The notes: generated by a model not told the origin, from the sequence alone. Positions 1-5,712 are shown, counted from the stretch's first letter. The stretch: DNA of 6,923 bases from Oscillibacter sp. (GCA_024404295.1 JAKSQE010000067.1:1-6923); one strand, 5' to 3'. Numbers and translations: made by a program.

Positions 1-15
1 GGATAGGTTGTGCAC
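1..15 (-). CDS. Start of an unidentified gene running off the left edge (partial)
   Basis: Read on the minus strand, a GTG codon at 15-13 opens a frame whose five visible codons give M-H-N-L-S before the window ends. The start is inferred from context. A GGAGG core sits at 23-27, seven bases upstream of the GTG, and a plausible promoter lies at 45-72. The whole unit begins after the terminator of the upstream transporter. Five codons are far too few to suggest a function. An ATG at about 48 on the same strand also opens a frame to the edge but has no ribosome binding site, so I prefer the GTG. The gene could also start further left. Confidence 0.4.
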
Positions 16-22
16 GGGGAAG

Positions 23-72
23 CCTCCTTTCCTGTGATGGGTTTATCATACCACAAGGGCGAGAAAAGTCAC
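23..72 (-). promoter_or_regulatory. Candidate promoter and ribosome binding site for the left-edge gene
   Basis: On the minus strand a -10 box TATGAT (50-45) is preceded by TGG, giving an extended -10. A weak -35 box GTGACT lies at 72-67 with a 16-base spacer. Transcription would start near 38 and leave a short leader of about 22 bases carrying the GGAGG at 27-23. The position fits, because it lies just past the terminator at 93-120. The match is by eye only. Confidence 0.4.
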
Positions 73-92
73 GCAATAATCCGTTGCGATGC

Positions 93-120
93 AAAAAAGG
101 GGCGCAAATGCACCCCTTTT
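93..120 (-). terminator. Intrinsic terminator of the TSUP transporter gene
   Basis: The minus strand reads GGGGTGC, a four-base loop ATTT, then GCGCCCC followed by six T. The seven-pair stem is complete only on the minus strand, where its odd pair is a G-U wobble; on the plus strand that position is a C/A mismatch. Flanking A/T runs at 95-98 and 117-120 extend the stem. It lies five bases past the stop codon of the transporter, so the strand assignment is firm. Confidence 0.85.
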
Positions 121-124
121 ATCA

Positions 125-880
125 TTAAGTATGAAACAATACGGATTTCACGATAATACTGATACCGCCCAGAATAAACAGGGCGATGGCGAACTTGGAA
201 AGCTTCTTTTCATCAATATGTGGAGCAAGGAGTTTGGATAGCAGAAGTGCTGTCAGCATGCCGGCAGCACTGACCACAGAAAATAGAAGGACTTGCCAGG
301 TAAACAGGCCGGAGAAAAGATATACCCCCGCCCGGAACACGTTTTCGCCAAAGAATAAAAAGCAAATGCTGGCTTTGAATTCGTCGTAATTCTTCGTGTT
401 GCGCTGAAGGTAGGCCACCAGGATCATGGAAATACCAAATAGACCGGCGCAGATGCCTGTAATGAATGCCACTGCCAAGGGAACCCATGTCAGGGCGCTT
501 TCCGGTTCCCGTTGAGGGCGCAGGTGACGGGTGGCCATTTCCAATCCCAGATACAAAACCACAACACCCAGTGCCGTCTTGATGATCCACGGCAGAGAAA
601 ACCGCAGAAGATAGGTGCCAGGTACTATGCCGCACATCATGGCAATCAAGAGTGGCAGGACCTTCTTCAACTGAAGGTTTTTCCGATTGCGCCACACAAT
701 GCTGCCATTGGTGGGAATGTCGATGAGCAGGGTTCCGGGGGTAATCAGCGTGTTGTCCAACTGCATGGAAAGCAGCGGTGAGGAAATCAGAGGATTGCCG
801 AATCCGATAAGCCATTTGATGGTGTAGGCAAAGGTCTGAATCAGATAGATAAAGATCGCAAGGCCGATTGTCAGCTTCAT
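125..880 (-). CDS. TSUP (TauE/SafE) family membrane permease
   Basis: A 251-residue, strongly hydrophobic protein with about eight predicted membrane segments (roughly residues 3-29, 31-55, 72-93, 97-115, 129-154, 160-182, 184-207 and 218-246). The two halves look like a repeat, each opening with a glycine-rich segment: GFGNPLISSPLL near 26-37 and GLFGISMILVAYL near 136-148. This is a loose form of the TSUP signature. Members move small anions such as sulfite, sulfoacetate or thiosulfate across the cell membrane; the substrate cannot be told here. I start at the ATG at 880-878 because GGGAGG lies seven bases upstream and the protein then opens directly into a membrane segment. The frame stays open for 66 more codons upstream, but those encode a low-complexity, Phe/Lys-rich stretch over the A/T-rich control region. 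It is a single-gene unit, divergent from rpsF. Confidence 0.8.
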   Translation of the reverse strand: MKLTIGLAIFIYLIQTFAYTIKWLIGFGNPLISSPLLSMQLDNTLITPGTLLIDIPTNGSIVWRNRKNLQLKKVLPLLIAMMCGIVPGTYLLRFSLPWIIKTALGVVVLYLGLEMATRHLRPQREPESALTWVPLAVAFITGICAGLFGISMILVAYLQRNTKNYDEFKASICFLFFGENVFRAGVYLFSGLFTWQVLLFSVVSAAGMLTALLLSKLLAPHIDEKKLSKFAIALFILGGISIIVKSVLFHT

Positions 881-887
881 AAAAGTG

Positions 888-893
888 CCTCCC
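888..893 (-). promoter_or_regulatory. Ribosome binding site that fixes the TSUP start
   Basis: The minus strand reads GGGAGG seven bases before the ATG at 880-878. No comparable site precedes the longer upstream starts in the same frame, so this decides the start. Confidence 0.75.
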
Positions 894-910
894 AAAGTAT
901 TCCTGAATTT

Positions 911-938
911 GATATACCATATTTTGTGGAAAAAGCAA
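911..938 (-). promoter_or_regulatory. Candidate proximal promoter for the TSUP gene
   Basis: On the minus strand: a -35 box TTGCTT (938-933), a 16-base spacer, and a -10 box TATATC (916-911) preceded by TGG, an extended -10. Transcription would start near 904, leaving a leader of about 24 bases with the ribosome binding site. It competes with the distal candidate at 953-981; I cannot tell which is used. Confidence 0.4.
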
Positions 939-952
939 CTCTTTTTTAAAAA

Positions 953-981
953 TACATACAACAAGAAAAGAAAAAAGTCAA
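953..981 (-). promoter_or_regulatory. Candidate distal promoter for the TSUP gene
   Basis: On the minus strand: a -35 box TTGACT (981-976), a 17-base spacer and a weak -10 box TATGTA (958-953). The -35 is good and the -10 is poor. Its -35 region mirrors that of the rpsF promoter, making the two promoters back to back with 27 bases between the -35 boxes. Confidence 0.35.
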
Positions 982-1008
982 TAATCTGCGGTTTTTTGAA
1001 AGTTTTAC

Positions 1009-1036
1009 TTGACTTTTTCTGTATATTTACTATAAT
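1009..1036 (+). promoter_or_regulatory. Promoter of the rpsF-ssb-rpsR operon
   Basis: A -35 box TTGACT (1009-1014), a 16-base spacer and a perfect -10 box TATAAT (1031-1036) fit a vegetative promoter. The upstream and spacer sequence is A/T rich. The expected start is near 1043, so the message would begin at or next to the first leader hairpin. This is the strongest -10 in the window, as expected for a ribosomal protein operon. Confidence 0.75.
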
Positions 1037-1059
1037 AAAAAAGCTCGCAGTATGCGAGC
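1037..1059 (-). terminator. Possible antisense intrinsic terminator overlapping the rpsF leader
   Basis: Read on the minus strand, hairpin A (GCTCGCA, loop TAC, TGCGAGC) is followed immediately by six T (1042-1037). That is a textbook intrinsic terminator pointing toward the TSUP gene. No gene on that strand needs it, so it may stop antisense transcription leaving the ribosomal operon. It may also be only a by-product of the A-rich -10 region next to a leader hairpin. Confidence 0.4.
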
Positions 1060-1106
1060 AAATCCTTGCTCTCATCATGAATGAGAGCCATTAGTCCAAA
1101 AGGAGG
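1043..1106 (+). promoter_or_regulatory. Structured 5' leader of rpsF, possible autoregulatory RNA
   Basis: Two perfect hairpins are visible. Hairpin A pairs GCTCGCA (1043-1049) with TGCGAGC (1053-1059). Hairpin C pairs GCTCTCAT (1068-1075) with ATGAGAGC (1081-1088). A competing hairpin B pairs GAGCAA (1056-1061) with TTGCTC (1066-1071) and cannot coexist with A or C. TCCTT (1063-1067) is also complementary to AAGGA (1100-1104), part of the ribosome binding site of rpsF. Leaders of this operon in many bacteria bind the S6:S18 complex and shut off translation, so autoregulation is a reasonable guess. However, the CCG trinucleotide I recall from the known motif is absent from 1037-1114. Structure is seen; function is inferred. 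Confidence 0.5.
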
Positions 1107-1114
1107 TGCAAGAA

Positions 1115-1411
1115 ATGGCAAAGATTTCTGCCAACTATGAGGTCGTTTTCGTAATCGACCCTGCACAGGGTGAGGAAGGTGTCGCCGGCCTGGTGAACAA
1201 CTTCAAGTCCCTGATCGAGCAGAATGCTTCCGACGTTGTCGTCGAGGAGTGGGGTAATCGCAAGCTGGCTTATCCCATCGACTACAAGACCGAAGGCTAT
1301 TACGTTCTGGTGACTTTCACCAGCGCTCCCGAGTTCCCTCGCGAGCTGGATCGTAAGCTGCGTATTGCTGAAGGCGTGATGCGTTCCCTGATCGTCTGCA
1401 AGGGCGAGTAA
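1115..1411 (+). CDS. rpsF: 30S ribosomal protein S6
   Basis: A 98-residue protein, the usual size for bacterial S6. S6 pairs with S18 and binds the central domain of 16S rRNA in the platform of the small subunit. Family hallmarks are present: the N-terminal strand YEVVFVI (8-14), WGNRKLAYPI (46-55), GYYVLVTF (61-68), and ELDRKLRIAEGVMR (77-90). I chose the ATG at 1115 because AGGAGG (1101-1106) lies eight bases upstream. A GTG three codons earlier, at 1106, overlaps that site and is unlikely. It is the first gene of the operon; its stop codon overlaps the ribosome binding site of ssb, and the gap to ssb is 12 bases. Expression probably follows the promoter at 1009-1036 and the structured leader. 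Confidence 0.97.
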   Translation: MAKISANYEVVFVIDPAQGEEGVAGLVNNFKSLIEQNASDVVVEEWGNRKLAYPIDYKTEGYYVLVTFTSAPEFPRELDRKLRIAEGVMRSLIVCKGE

Positions 1412-1423
1412 GGAGGAACTCCC

Positions 1424-1861
1424 ATGCTGAACAAGATTATTCTCATGGGTCGTCTGACTCGTGACCCCGAATTGCGCCGTACCGGCAGCGGTACTGCTGT
1501 GACTTCTTTCTCTCTGGCCGTTGACCGTGACTTTAAGTCTCAGGGCGGCGAGAAGGAGACGGATTTCATTGATATTGTTGCCTGGCGCAACACGGCTGAA
1601 TTTGTGAGCAAGTACTTTAGCAAGGGCCGTATGGCTGTTGTGGAAGGTCGCCTGCAGATTCGCGATTGGACCGACAAGGATGGCGGTAAGCGCCGCAGTG
1701 CCGAAGTCGTGGCCGACAACGTGTATTTCGGAGACTCTAAGCGGGATGGTGCCGGTGATTTCGGCGGTATGCCCGCATACAGCGCCCCTAATCAGGCAAT
1801 GCCTGTGGGTGGCTCTGACTTCGCCGAGATCGGTGAAGAAGACGGCGAACTGCCGTTTTGA
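1424..1861 (+). CDS. ssb: Single-stranded DNA-binding protein
   Basis: A 145-residue SSB that coats single-stranded DNA during replication, recombination and repair and recruits partner proteins. Residues 1-105 are the OB fold: MLNKIILMGRLTRDPELR at the start, SFSLAVDRDF (28-37), DFIDIVAWRNTAEF (47-60), and EGRLQIRDWTDKDG (74-87), with W54, F60 and W82 at the usual stacking sites. Residues 106-135 are a short Gly/Pro/Ala-rich linker. The tail EEDGELPF (138-145) is the acidic partner-binding tip, with ELPF in place of the common DIPF. The linker is shorter than in many SSBs. AGGAGG at 1411-1416 overlaps the rpsF stop codon, suggesting translation is coupled. The gap to rpsR is 24 bases. The operon position is the classical one. 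Confidence 0.97.
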   Translation: MLNKIILMGRLTRDPELRRTGSGTAVTSFSLAVDRDFKSQGGEKETDFIDIVAWRNTAEFVSKYFSKGRMAVVEGRLQIRDWTDKDGGKRRSAEVVADNVYFGDSKRDGAGDFGGMPAYSAPNQAMPVGGSDFAEIGEEDGELPF

Positions 1862-1885
1862 TATTACTATAAGGAGGAAGCAATT

Positions 1886-2140
1886 ATGGCTTTCGATCGT
1901 GAAGCTCGTCCCGCTCGTCCCGTGCGTGGCAACAAGCGCCGTAAGGTTTGCCAGTTCTGCGCTGATAAGTGCGAGAGCATCGATTATAAGGACGCCGCTA
2001 AGCTGCGTCGCTTTGTTTCTGAGCGTTCCAAGATTCTGCCCCGCCGTACCACCGGTACCTGCGCTATGCATCAGCGTCAGCTGACCGAGGCAATCAAGCG
2101 CGCTCGTCAGATCGCCCTGCTGCCCTACGTCACCGACTAA
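1886..2140 (+). CDS. rpsR: 30S ribosomal protein S18, cysteine-rich form
   Basis: An 84-residue S18, partner of S6 in the 30S platform. Hallmarks are the basic N-terminal tail, VCQFCADKCESIDYKD (21-36), LRRFVSERSKILPRR (40-54), TGTCAMHQRQL (56-66) and the C-terminal AIKRARQIALLPY (69-81). C22, C25, C59 and H62 could make a metal-binding site of the kind found in zinc-type ribosomal proteins, and C29 is a further cysteine. AAGGAGG (1871-1877) lies eight bases before the ATG. It is the last gene of the operon, followed after 25 bases by a strong terminator. rplI, often found next, is not here. Confidence 0.97.
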   Translation: MAFDREARPARPVRGNKRRKVCQFCADKCESIDYKDAAKLRRFVSERSKILPRRTTGTCAMHQRQLTEAIKRARQIALLPYVTD

Positions 2141-2165
2141 TTCGCAGCAGCGAACAGAAAATGAG

Positions 2166-2198
2166 AAAGCAGTCCGTCGAATGACGGACTGCTTTTTT
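2166..2198 (+). terminator. Terminator of rpsF-ssb-rpsR, possibly bidirectional
   Basis: A perfect ten-pair stem, GCAGTCCGTC (2169-2178) with GACGGACTGC (2183-2192), has a four-base loop GAAT and is followed by six T (2193-2198). A/T pairs at the base extend it. On the minus strand the same hairpin is followed by a weaker tract (TTTCTCATTTTC), so it may also stop transcripts from spoIIP, which converges on it from 2215. Confidence 0.92.
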
Positions 2199-2214
2199 GC
2201 GCGGCTAAAGCGCA

Positions 2215-3369
2215 TTATTTGCTTCTTTCCTGTAATGTTTCTATCATTTTCTGCGCAAATAATTTCGCAGCCAGTTCTGCTTCCTCTGGAGCGTTACCTG
2301 CCGTTCCCACCTCCACCAGCAGAGAGCCGGTGGTGGCGTGCTGATTATAGCGAGAGTTCCGTAACAGCACCGGCCGCATGAGGGTAGGATAGTCGCTCAG
2401 GATGTTCTCCTGAATGGCAACGGCCAATCGCAGGTTTTCCATCCACTGGGGGTGATATAATCCACCCCCATCGGATCCGATGATCAGACTTAGCTGGGAG
2501 GCTGTGCCCAGTTCGCCCACATCGGATACGGCCTTGTATTGATTTCCCGCACCATCTTCAATGGCATCGCGGTGAACGTCCAGAATAAAGCGGATGCTGG
2601 GGTACTGCTTCAGGTAATCGTTAATCGCCGACAGCGAGCGGGCATATGCACCGGTATAGTTTGGATAGTCGTAGAGCGTTCGGTCGTGAAGAACGGAGAT
2701 CCCTGCCTGACCGAATACCTGCGCCATGGTATCCCCCATTCGCACCACATTGTAGCGGGAGTCTGTAGTGCGGTGATCTCCGGACCAGACAATGCCGTTG
2801 TCGTCCACCGGGGTATACGCTTCGCTGCCATGGGTGTGGAGGATCAAAATCTGGGGGCCGTCTTCCGTGGAAAGTTCTGCTGAAAATGTTTGCCGCAAGC
2901 TTTCAACAGAAAGGGTGTGATCGGTGGAGTTACTGATATAGACCGGTCCACAGACGGTGTAGCCGGATGGGTCGTTTGGCGTCAGTGTTTTGGCAGTTAC
3001 TCCGTTATCCACACCGATGGGTGTGGAGGAATCGTTGAATTCCTCTTTTTGGGGGATGGGGCGTTGCTGGGGCGTGGGAATTGGTTCGGTTTCTTCCTGT
3101 CCCCATAGGCCGGTCACCTCTGTGCGAGCGGAAAGGAGCAACGGAGATTGAGATAAGGTCAACATGGTTGCAGGAGATAATCCTTCTAAGCGCCACAGAT
3201 CTCCCAGTTCCCACCGCAGAGCCAATTCCGGCGCATCAGCGCGCAATGCCGCCCATGCCGAGGGGAGATCGACACTGCCGGCAGTCACGGATACGAGCCA
3301 AAAAATTGCAGCAGATAAAAACAAAGCTTGCAGACAGCGAATGATTGGAAGGAATTTCTTTTGTTTCAT
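2215..3369 (-). CDS. spoIIP: Stage II sporulation protein P, peptidoglycan hydrolase
   Basis: A 384-residue protein. In the known family SpoIIP cuts peptidoglycan as an amidase and endopeptidase, works with SpoIID and SpoIIM, and drives engulfment of the forespore. Residues 6-31 are a single hydrophobic anchor (LPIIRCLQALFLSAAIFWLV), followed by a poorly conserved region to about 170 with a Pro/Glu/Gln-rich linker near 90-112. The catalytic domain follows: ILHTHGSEAY (176-185) with H178, H180 and E183, SRYNVVRMGD (204-213), FILDVHRDAI (261-270) with D264 and H266, GSDGGGLYHPQWMENL (298-313), RNSRYNQH (337-344), and SLLVEVGTAGN (349-359) with E353. All the key blocks are intact. AGAGGTG (3383-3377) sits seven bases before the ATG. 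No clear promoter is visible in the 37 bases between this start and the nfo terminator. It indicates a spore-forming host. Confidence 0.93.
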   Translation of the reverse strand: MKQKKFLPIIRCLQALFLSAAIFWLVSVTAGSVDLPSAWAALRADAPELALRWELGDLWRLEGLSPATMLTLSQSPLLLSARTEVTGLWGQEETEPIPTPQQRPIPQKEEFNDSSTPIGVDNGVTAKTLTPNDPSGYTVCGPVYISNSTDHTLSVESLRQTFSAELSTEDGPQILILHTHGSEAYTPVDDNGIVWSGDHRTTDSRYNVVRMGDTMAQVFGQAGISVLHDRTLYDYPNYTGAYARSLSAINDYLKQYPSIRFILDVHRDAIEDGAGNQYKAVSDVGELGTASQLSLIIGSDGGGLYHPQWMENLRLAVAIQENILSDYPTLMRPVLLRNSRYNQHATTGSLLVEVGTAGNAPEEAELAAKLFAQKMIETLQERSK

Positions 3370-3406
3370 GATCGGTCACCTCTGAGGACAACCTATGCAT
3401 TGGGGA

Positions 3407-3437
3407 AAACAAAAAGAACCGCCCAAAAGGGCGGTTC
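3407..3437 (-). terminator. Intrinsic terminator of nfo
   Basis: On the minus strand: GAACCGCCC, loop TTTT, GGGCGGTTC, then TTTTTGTTTT (3415-3406). The stem is nine perfect pairs (3416-3424 with 3429-3437) and begins five bases past the nfo stop codon. The T tract is on the minus strand only, so it ends the transporter-nfo transcript before spoIIP. Confidence 0.92.
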
Positions 3438-3442
3438 AAAAT

Positions 3443-4276
3443 TTATGTAATTGAGAGACTCCGCATGAGAGAGATCTCCGCGGCATAACCGGGAAGCTCA
3501 TTGGGGGTTTCCAAAACGAAGGGAAGATCCCTTAACGCAGGATGATTTACTACACGGGCTAATGCGTCGGTGCCAATGCAGCCTTCGCCGATTTTGGCAT
3601 GGCGATCCTTGTGGGCACCAGTGGGATTTAGGCTGTCGTTCAGGTGTATGGCCTTCAGCCGCTGCAGGCCAATAATACGGTCAAATTCCGTCAATACACC
3701 GTCCAAATCGTGAATGATGTCGTAGCCTGCGTCGGAAACGTGGCAGGTGTCCAGACATATGCCCATGTGACTGCCCAGATGAACCCGGTCTAAAATCTCC
3801 CGCAATTCCTCGAAACGGCTGCCGACCTCACTGCCCTTCCCTGCCATGGTTTCCAGCAGCACAGTAGTAGTTTGCTCTGGAGAGAGAATGGCGTTTAATC
3901 CATCGGCAATAAAGTTGATGCCGGCTTCAATCCCCTGCCCCACATGGCTGCCAGGGTGGAAGTTATAGAGCTGTCCGGGAGTGAACTCCATGCGATAAAG
4001 GTCGTCTGCCATGGTTTCCCGGGCAAAGGTGCGGTTTTTCTCCTCTGCACCGCAGAGATTTAAGGTATAGGGTGCGTGGGCAATAATGTGGGCAAAGTGC
4101 CGCTCCTGCATCAGTGCAACCAGAGCTTGTGCGTCATCGGGGTCCAGTTCTTTTGCCCGACTGCCCCGGGGATTCCGGGTGAAAAACTGAAAGGTGTCTG
4201 CCCCCAGTTCCACGGCCTGCCGCCCCATGGCAGCGTACCCTTTGGAGGAGGACAGGTGACAACCGATGTGAAGCAT
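3443..4276 (-). CDS. nfo: Deoxyribonuclease IV (AP endonuclease)
   Basis: A 277-residue cytoplasmic base-excision repair enzyme that cuts DNA 5' to abasic sites and trims damaged 3' ends; it uses three zinc ions. The barrel motifs run in order: MLHIGCHLSSSKGY (1-14), FQFFTRNPRG (29-38), AHAPYTLNL (66-74), YNFHPGSHVG (104-113), LLETMAGKGSEVG (140-152), GICLDTCHVSDAGYD (172-186), KAIHLNDS (208-215), HKDRHAKIGEG (222-232) and FVLETP (253-258). All nine expected zinc ligands are present: H67, H107, E142, D176, H179, H211, D224, H226 and E256. GGAGG (4288-4284) lies seven bases before the ATG at 4276. The frame is open 39 codons further upstream, but that stretch overlaps the transporter gene and has no ribosome binding site. 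It lies 29 bases after the transporter stop codon, probably in one transcript. Confidence 0.96.
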   Translation of the reverse strand: MLHIGCHLSSSKGYAAMGRQAVELGADTFQFFTRNPRGSRAKELDPDDAQALVALMQERHFAHIIAHAPYTLNLCGAEEKNRTFARETMADDLYRMEFTPGQLYNFHPGSHVGQGIEAGINFIADGLNAILSPEQTTTVLLETMAGKGSEVGSRFEELREILDRVHLGSHMGICLDTCHVSDAGYDIIHDLDGVLTEFDRIIGLQRLKAIHLNDSLNPTGAHKDRHAKIGEGCIGTDALARVVNHPALRDLPFVLETPNELPGYAAEISLMRSLSIT

Positions 4277-4283
4277 AATGCGG

Positions 4284-4288
4284 CCTCC
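4284..4288 (-). promoter_or_regulatory. Ribosome binding site that fixes the nfo start
   Basis: GGAGG on the minus strand, seven bases before the ATG at 4276-4274, lies in the short gap after the transporter gene. It rules out the longer start at 4393, which would overlap the transporter by 88 bases. Confidence 0.85.
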
Positions 4289-4305
4289 AATGTTTTCGAT
4301 ATCGT

Positions 4306-5706
4306 TCAGCCAATGCCGCCCAGTTTTGCGCCGGCGACTAAGGCGATGACAGAGCAGAGAATAAAAACATATTTTCCTAAGGAATAAAACCAATTTCCAA
4401 TGGGCTTAGAAGAACCTTGATTGACGGCACGCAGAGCGGTTTCGCGCGGAAGGACCCAGAAGAACATGATGCCAGCCAACAAAGCGCCAATGGGGCAGAT
4501 ATAGATGGAGACGATATCCATCCACTGAGAGGTCCAAGGCTGAATGACAAGGGAGACCAGCGCTCCGACCACACCAATGACCGCAACCGCAGAAATGCGA
4601 TGCAGATTTAGCGTTTCCTGCAGGAAGGCTACAGGCGCCTCATAGAGATTCACAATGGAGCTGATACCGGCAAACAGAACACAGAAGAAGAAAACCATTC
4701 CCACAATGCGCCCTCCGGCCATATGGTTCAGCACGTTGACCAGATAGATAAACATCAGGCCGGGTCCGCCATTGCTGGGCTCCACACCGCCCGCAGCCAT
4801 GGCAGGAAGAATGACCAGAGCCGCTAAAAGGGCAGCGATGGTATCAAATAGAGCAACATTTCGAGCAGAAGAGGGAATGGATTCGCCCTCGCTCAGGTAG
4901 GAACCGTAAATAATCGATCCGTTTCCGGCCACAGACAGGGAAAAGAACGCCTGCCCAAAGGCATAGATCCAGACTTGGGGATGAAGCAGACCTTTGGGAT
5001 CCAGCATAAAGATATACCGATAGCCGGCAGCAGAGCCGGGTAAAAAACCGATATAAATGCTCAAAACCACGAAGAGGCCGAACAACAAAGGCATCATGAC
5101 TTTGTTGGCTTTTTCAATGCCGCCGGCAATCCCCATAGCCATGATAGTCAGAGAAATGACCAAGCCGATCAGTTGCCATACACCGTTGCCGATGCCAAAA
5201 AAGCCTTCGCGGATCATCATGCGAATGGCCTCATTCAAATGTTCTGCCTCAGGAGCAATTGCACCGAAAGCACTGCCAATGGCGGGCATGTCCGTACCCA
5301 ACGCATACAGACTTCCGGTAATGCCCATAAAGCAATACTTAAAAATCCAACCTAAAACAACGGTATAGCCAATGGCCAACATCAAAGAGCCGAGGATGGG
5401 AATAATGCCAATGGTTTTGCCGATTTTGCGATTGCCGATGCGCTCCTCTGTGCACAAGCCGAAAGCTCCCACCGGCCCGGCATGTGCCATGCGGCCCAGT
5501 GCAAATTCTTCGATGACACCTGTGGAGCCAACTAAAACAACAAACAGCACATAGGGGATCAGAAATGTTAAACCGCCGAACTTGGACACCATAATGGGGA
5601 AACGCCAGATGTTTCCCATGCCCACGGCAGAGCCGATACAGGCCAGAATAAAACCCCACCGGCTTCGAAAACTGTCACGGGTTGTTGTGTTCTTGTTTGT
5701 TGCCAT
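4306..5706 (-). CDS. Sodium-dependent transporter, NSS (neurotransmitter:sodium symporter) family
   Basis: A 466-residue membrane protein of LeuT-fold type, similar in length to bacterial amino acid:sodium symporters. These bring in amino acids such as tryptophan, leucine or alanine with sodium; the substrate here is unknown. Hallmarks: the first membrane helix with GSAVGMGNIWRFP (25-37), whose unwound centre carries N32 at the sodium site; KFGGLTFLIPY (42-52); the sixth helix with FFSLSVAGNGSIIYGSY (254-270); and AGISSIVNLYEAP (346-358), whose paired S349-S350 sits where the family binds the second sodium. About eleven or twelve hydrophobic helices are visible, ending at GAKLGGIG. I start at the ATG at 5706 because GGAGG (5717-5713) lies six bases upstream and the first helix then follows a short polar head. 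Starts at 5724 and 5817 lack such a site. It is followed by nfo after 29 bases. Confidence 0.92.
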   Translation of the reverse strand: MATNKNTTTRDSFRSRWGFILACIGSAVGMGNIWRFPIMVSKFGGLTFLIPYVLFVVLVGSTGVIEEFALGRMAHAGPVGAFGLCTEERIGNRKIGKTIGIIPILGSLMLAIGYTVVLGWIFKYCFMGITGSLYALGTDMPAIGSAFGAIAPEAEHLNEAIRMMIREGFFGIGNGVWQLIGLVISLTIMAMGIAGGIEKANKVMMPLLFGLFVVLSIYIGFLPGSAAGYRYIFMLDPKGLLHPQVWIYAFGQAFFSLSVAGNGSIIYGSYLSEGESIPSSARNVALFDTIAALLAALVILPAMAAGGVEPSNGGPGLMFIYLVNVLNHMAGGRIVGMVFFFCVLFAGISSIVNLYEAPVAFLQETLNLHRISAVAVIGVVGALVSLVIQPWTSQWMDIVSIYICPIGALLAGIMFFWVLPRETALRAVNQGSSKPIGNWFYSLGKYVFILCSVIALVAGAKLGGIG

Positions 5707-5712
5707 TTGGCT

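Noticed and set aside
213..938. A 241-codon minus-strand frame overlapping the TSUP gene
   Set aside because: It lies in another frame of a gene with clear membrane segments, a good ribosome binding site and a terminator at its end. The product is rich in His, Ser and Cys with no family signature.
881..1078. A 66-codon N-terminal extension of the TSUP protein
   Set aside because: It crosses both divergent promoters and the rpsF leader, is Lys/Phe-rich from A/T tracts, and lacks a ribosome binding site. The ATG at 880 has one.
1091..2215. A 374-codon open frame on the minus strand opposite rpsF, ssb and rpsR
   Set aside because: It is fully antisense to three certain genes with strong codon bias, which leaves the opposite strand free of stops. 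The protein is low-complexity and has no recognisable motif or ribosome binding site.
3370..3410. A SigF/SigG-type -35 (GCATA on the minus strand, 3400-3396) for spoIIP
   Set aside because: The matching -10 would fall on or beyond the start codon, and no fitting box is present.
4277..4393. A 39-codon N-terminal extension of nfo
   Set aside because: It overlaps the end of the transporter gene, is not part of the enzyme family, and GGAGG sits correctly in front of the ATG at 4276.
5371..5706. Several short frames inside the NSS transporter and pnp, on both strands
   Set aside because: They are shadows of the real genes with no start signals or recognisable products.
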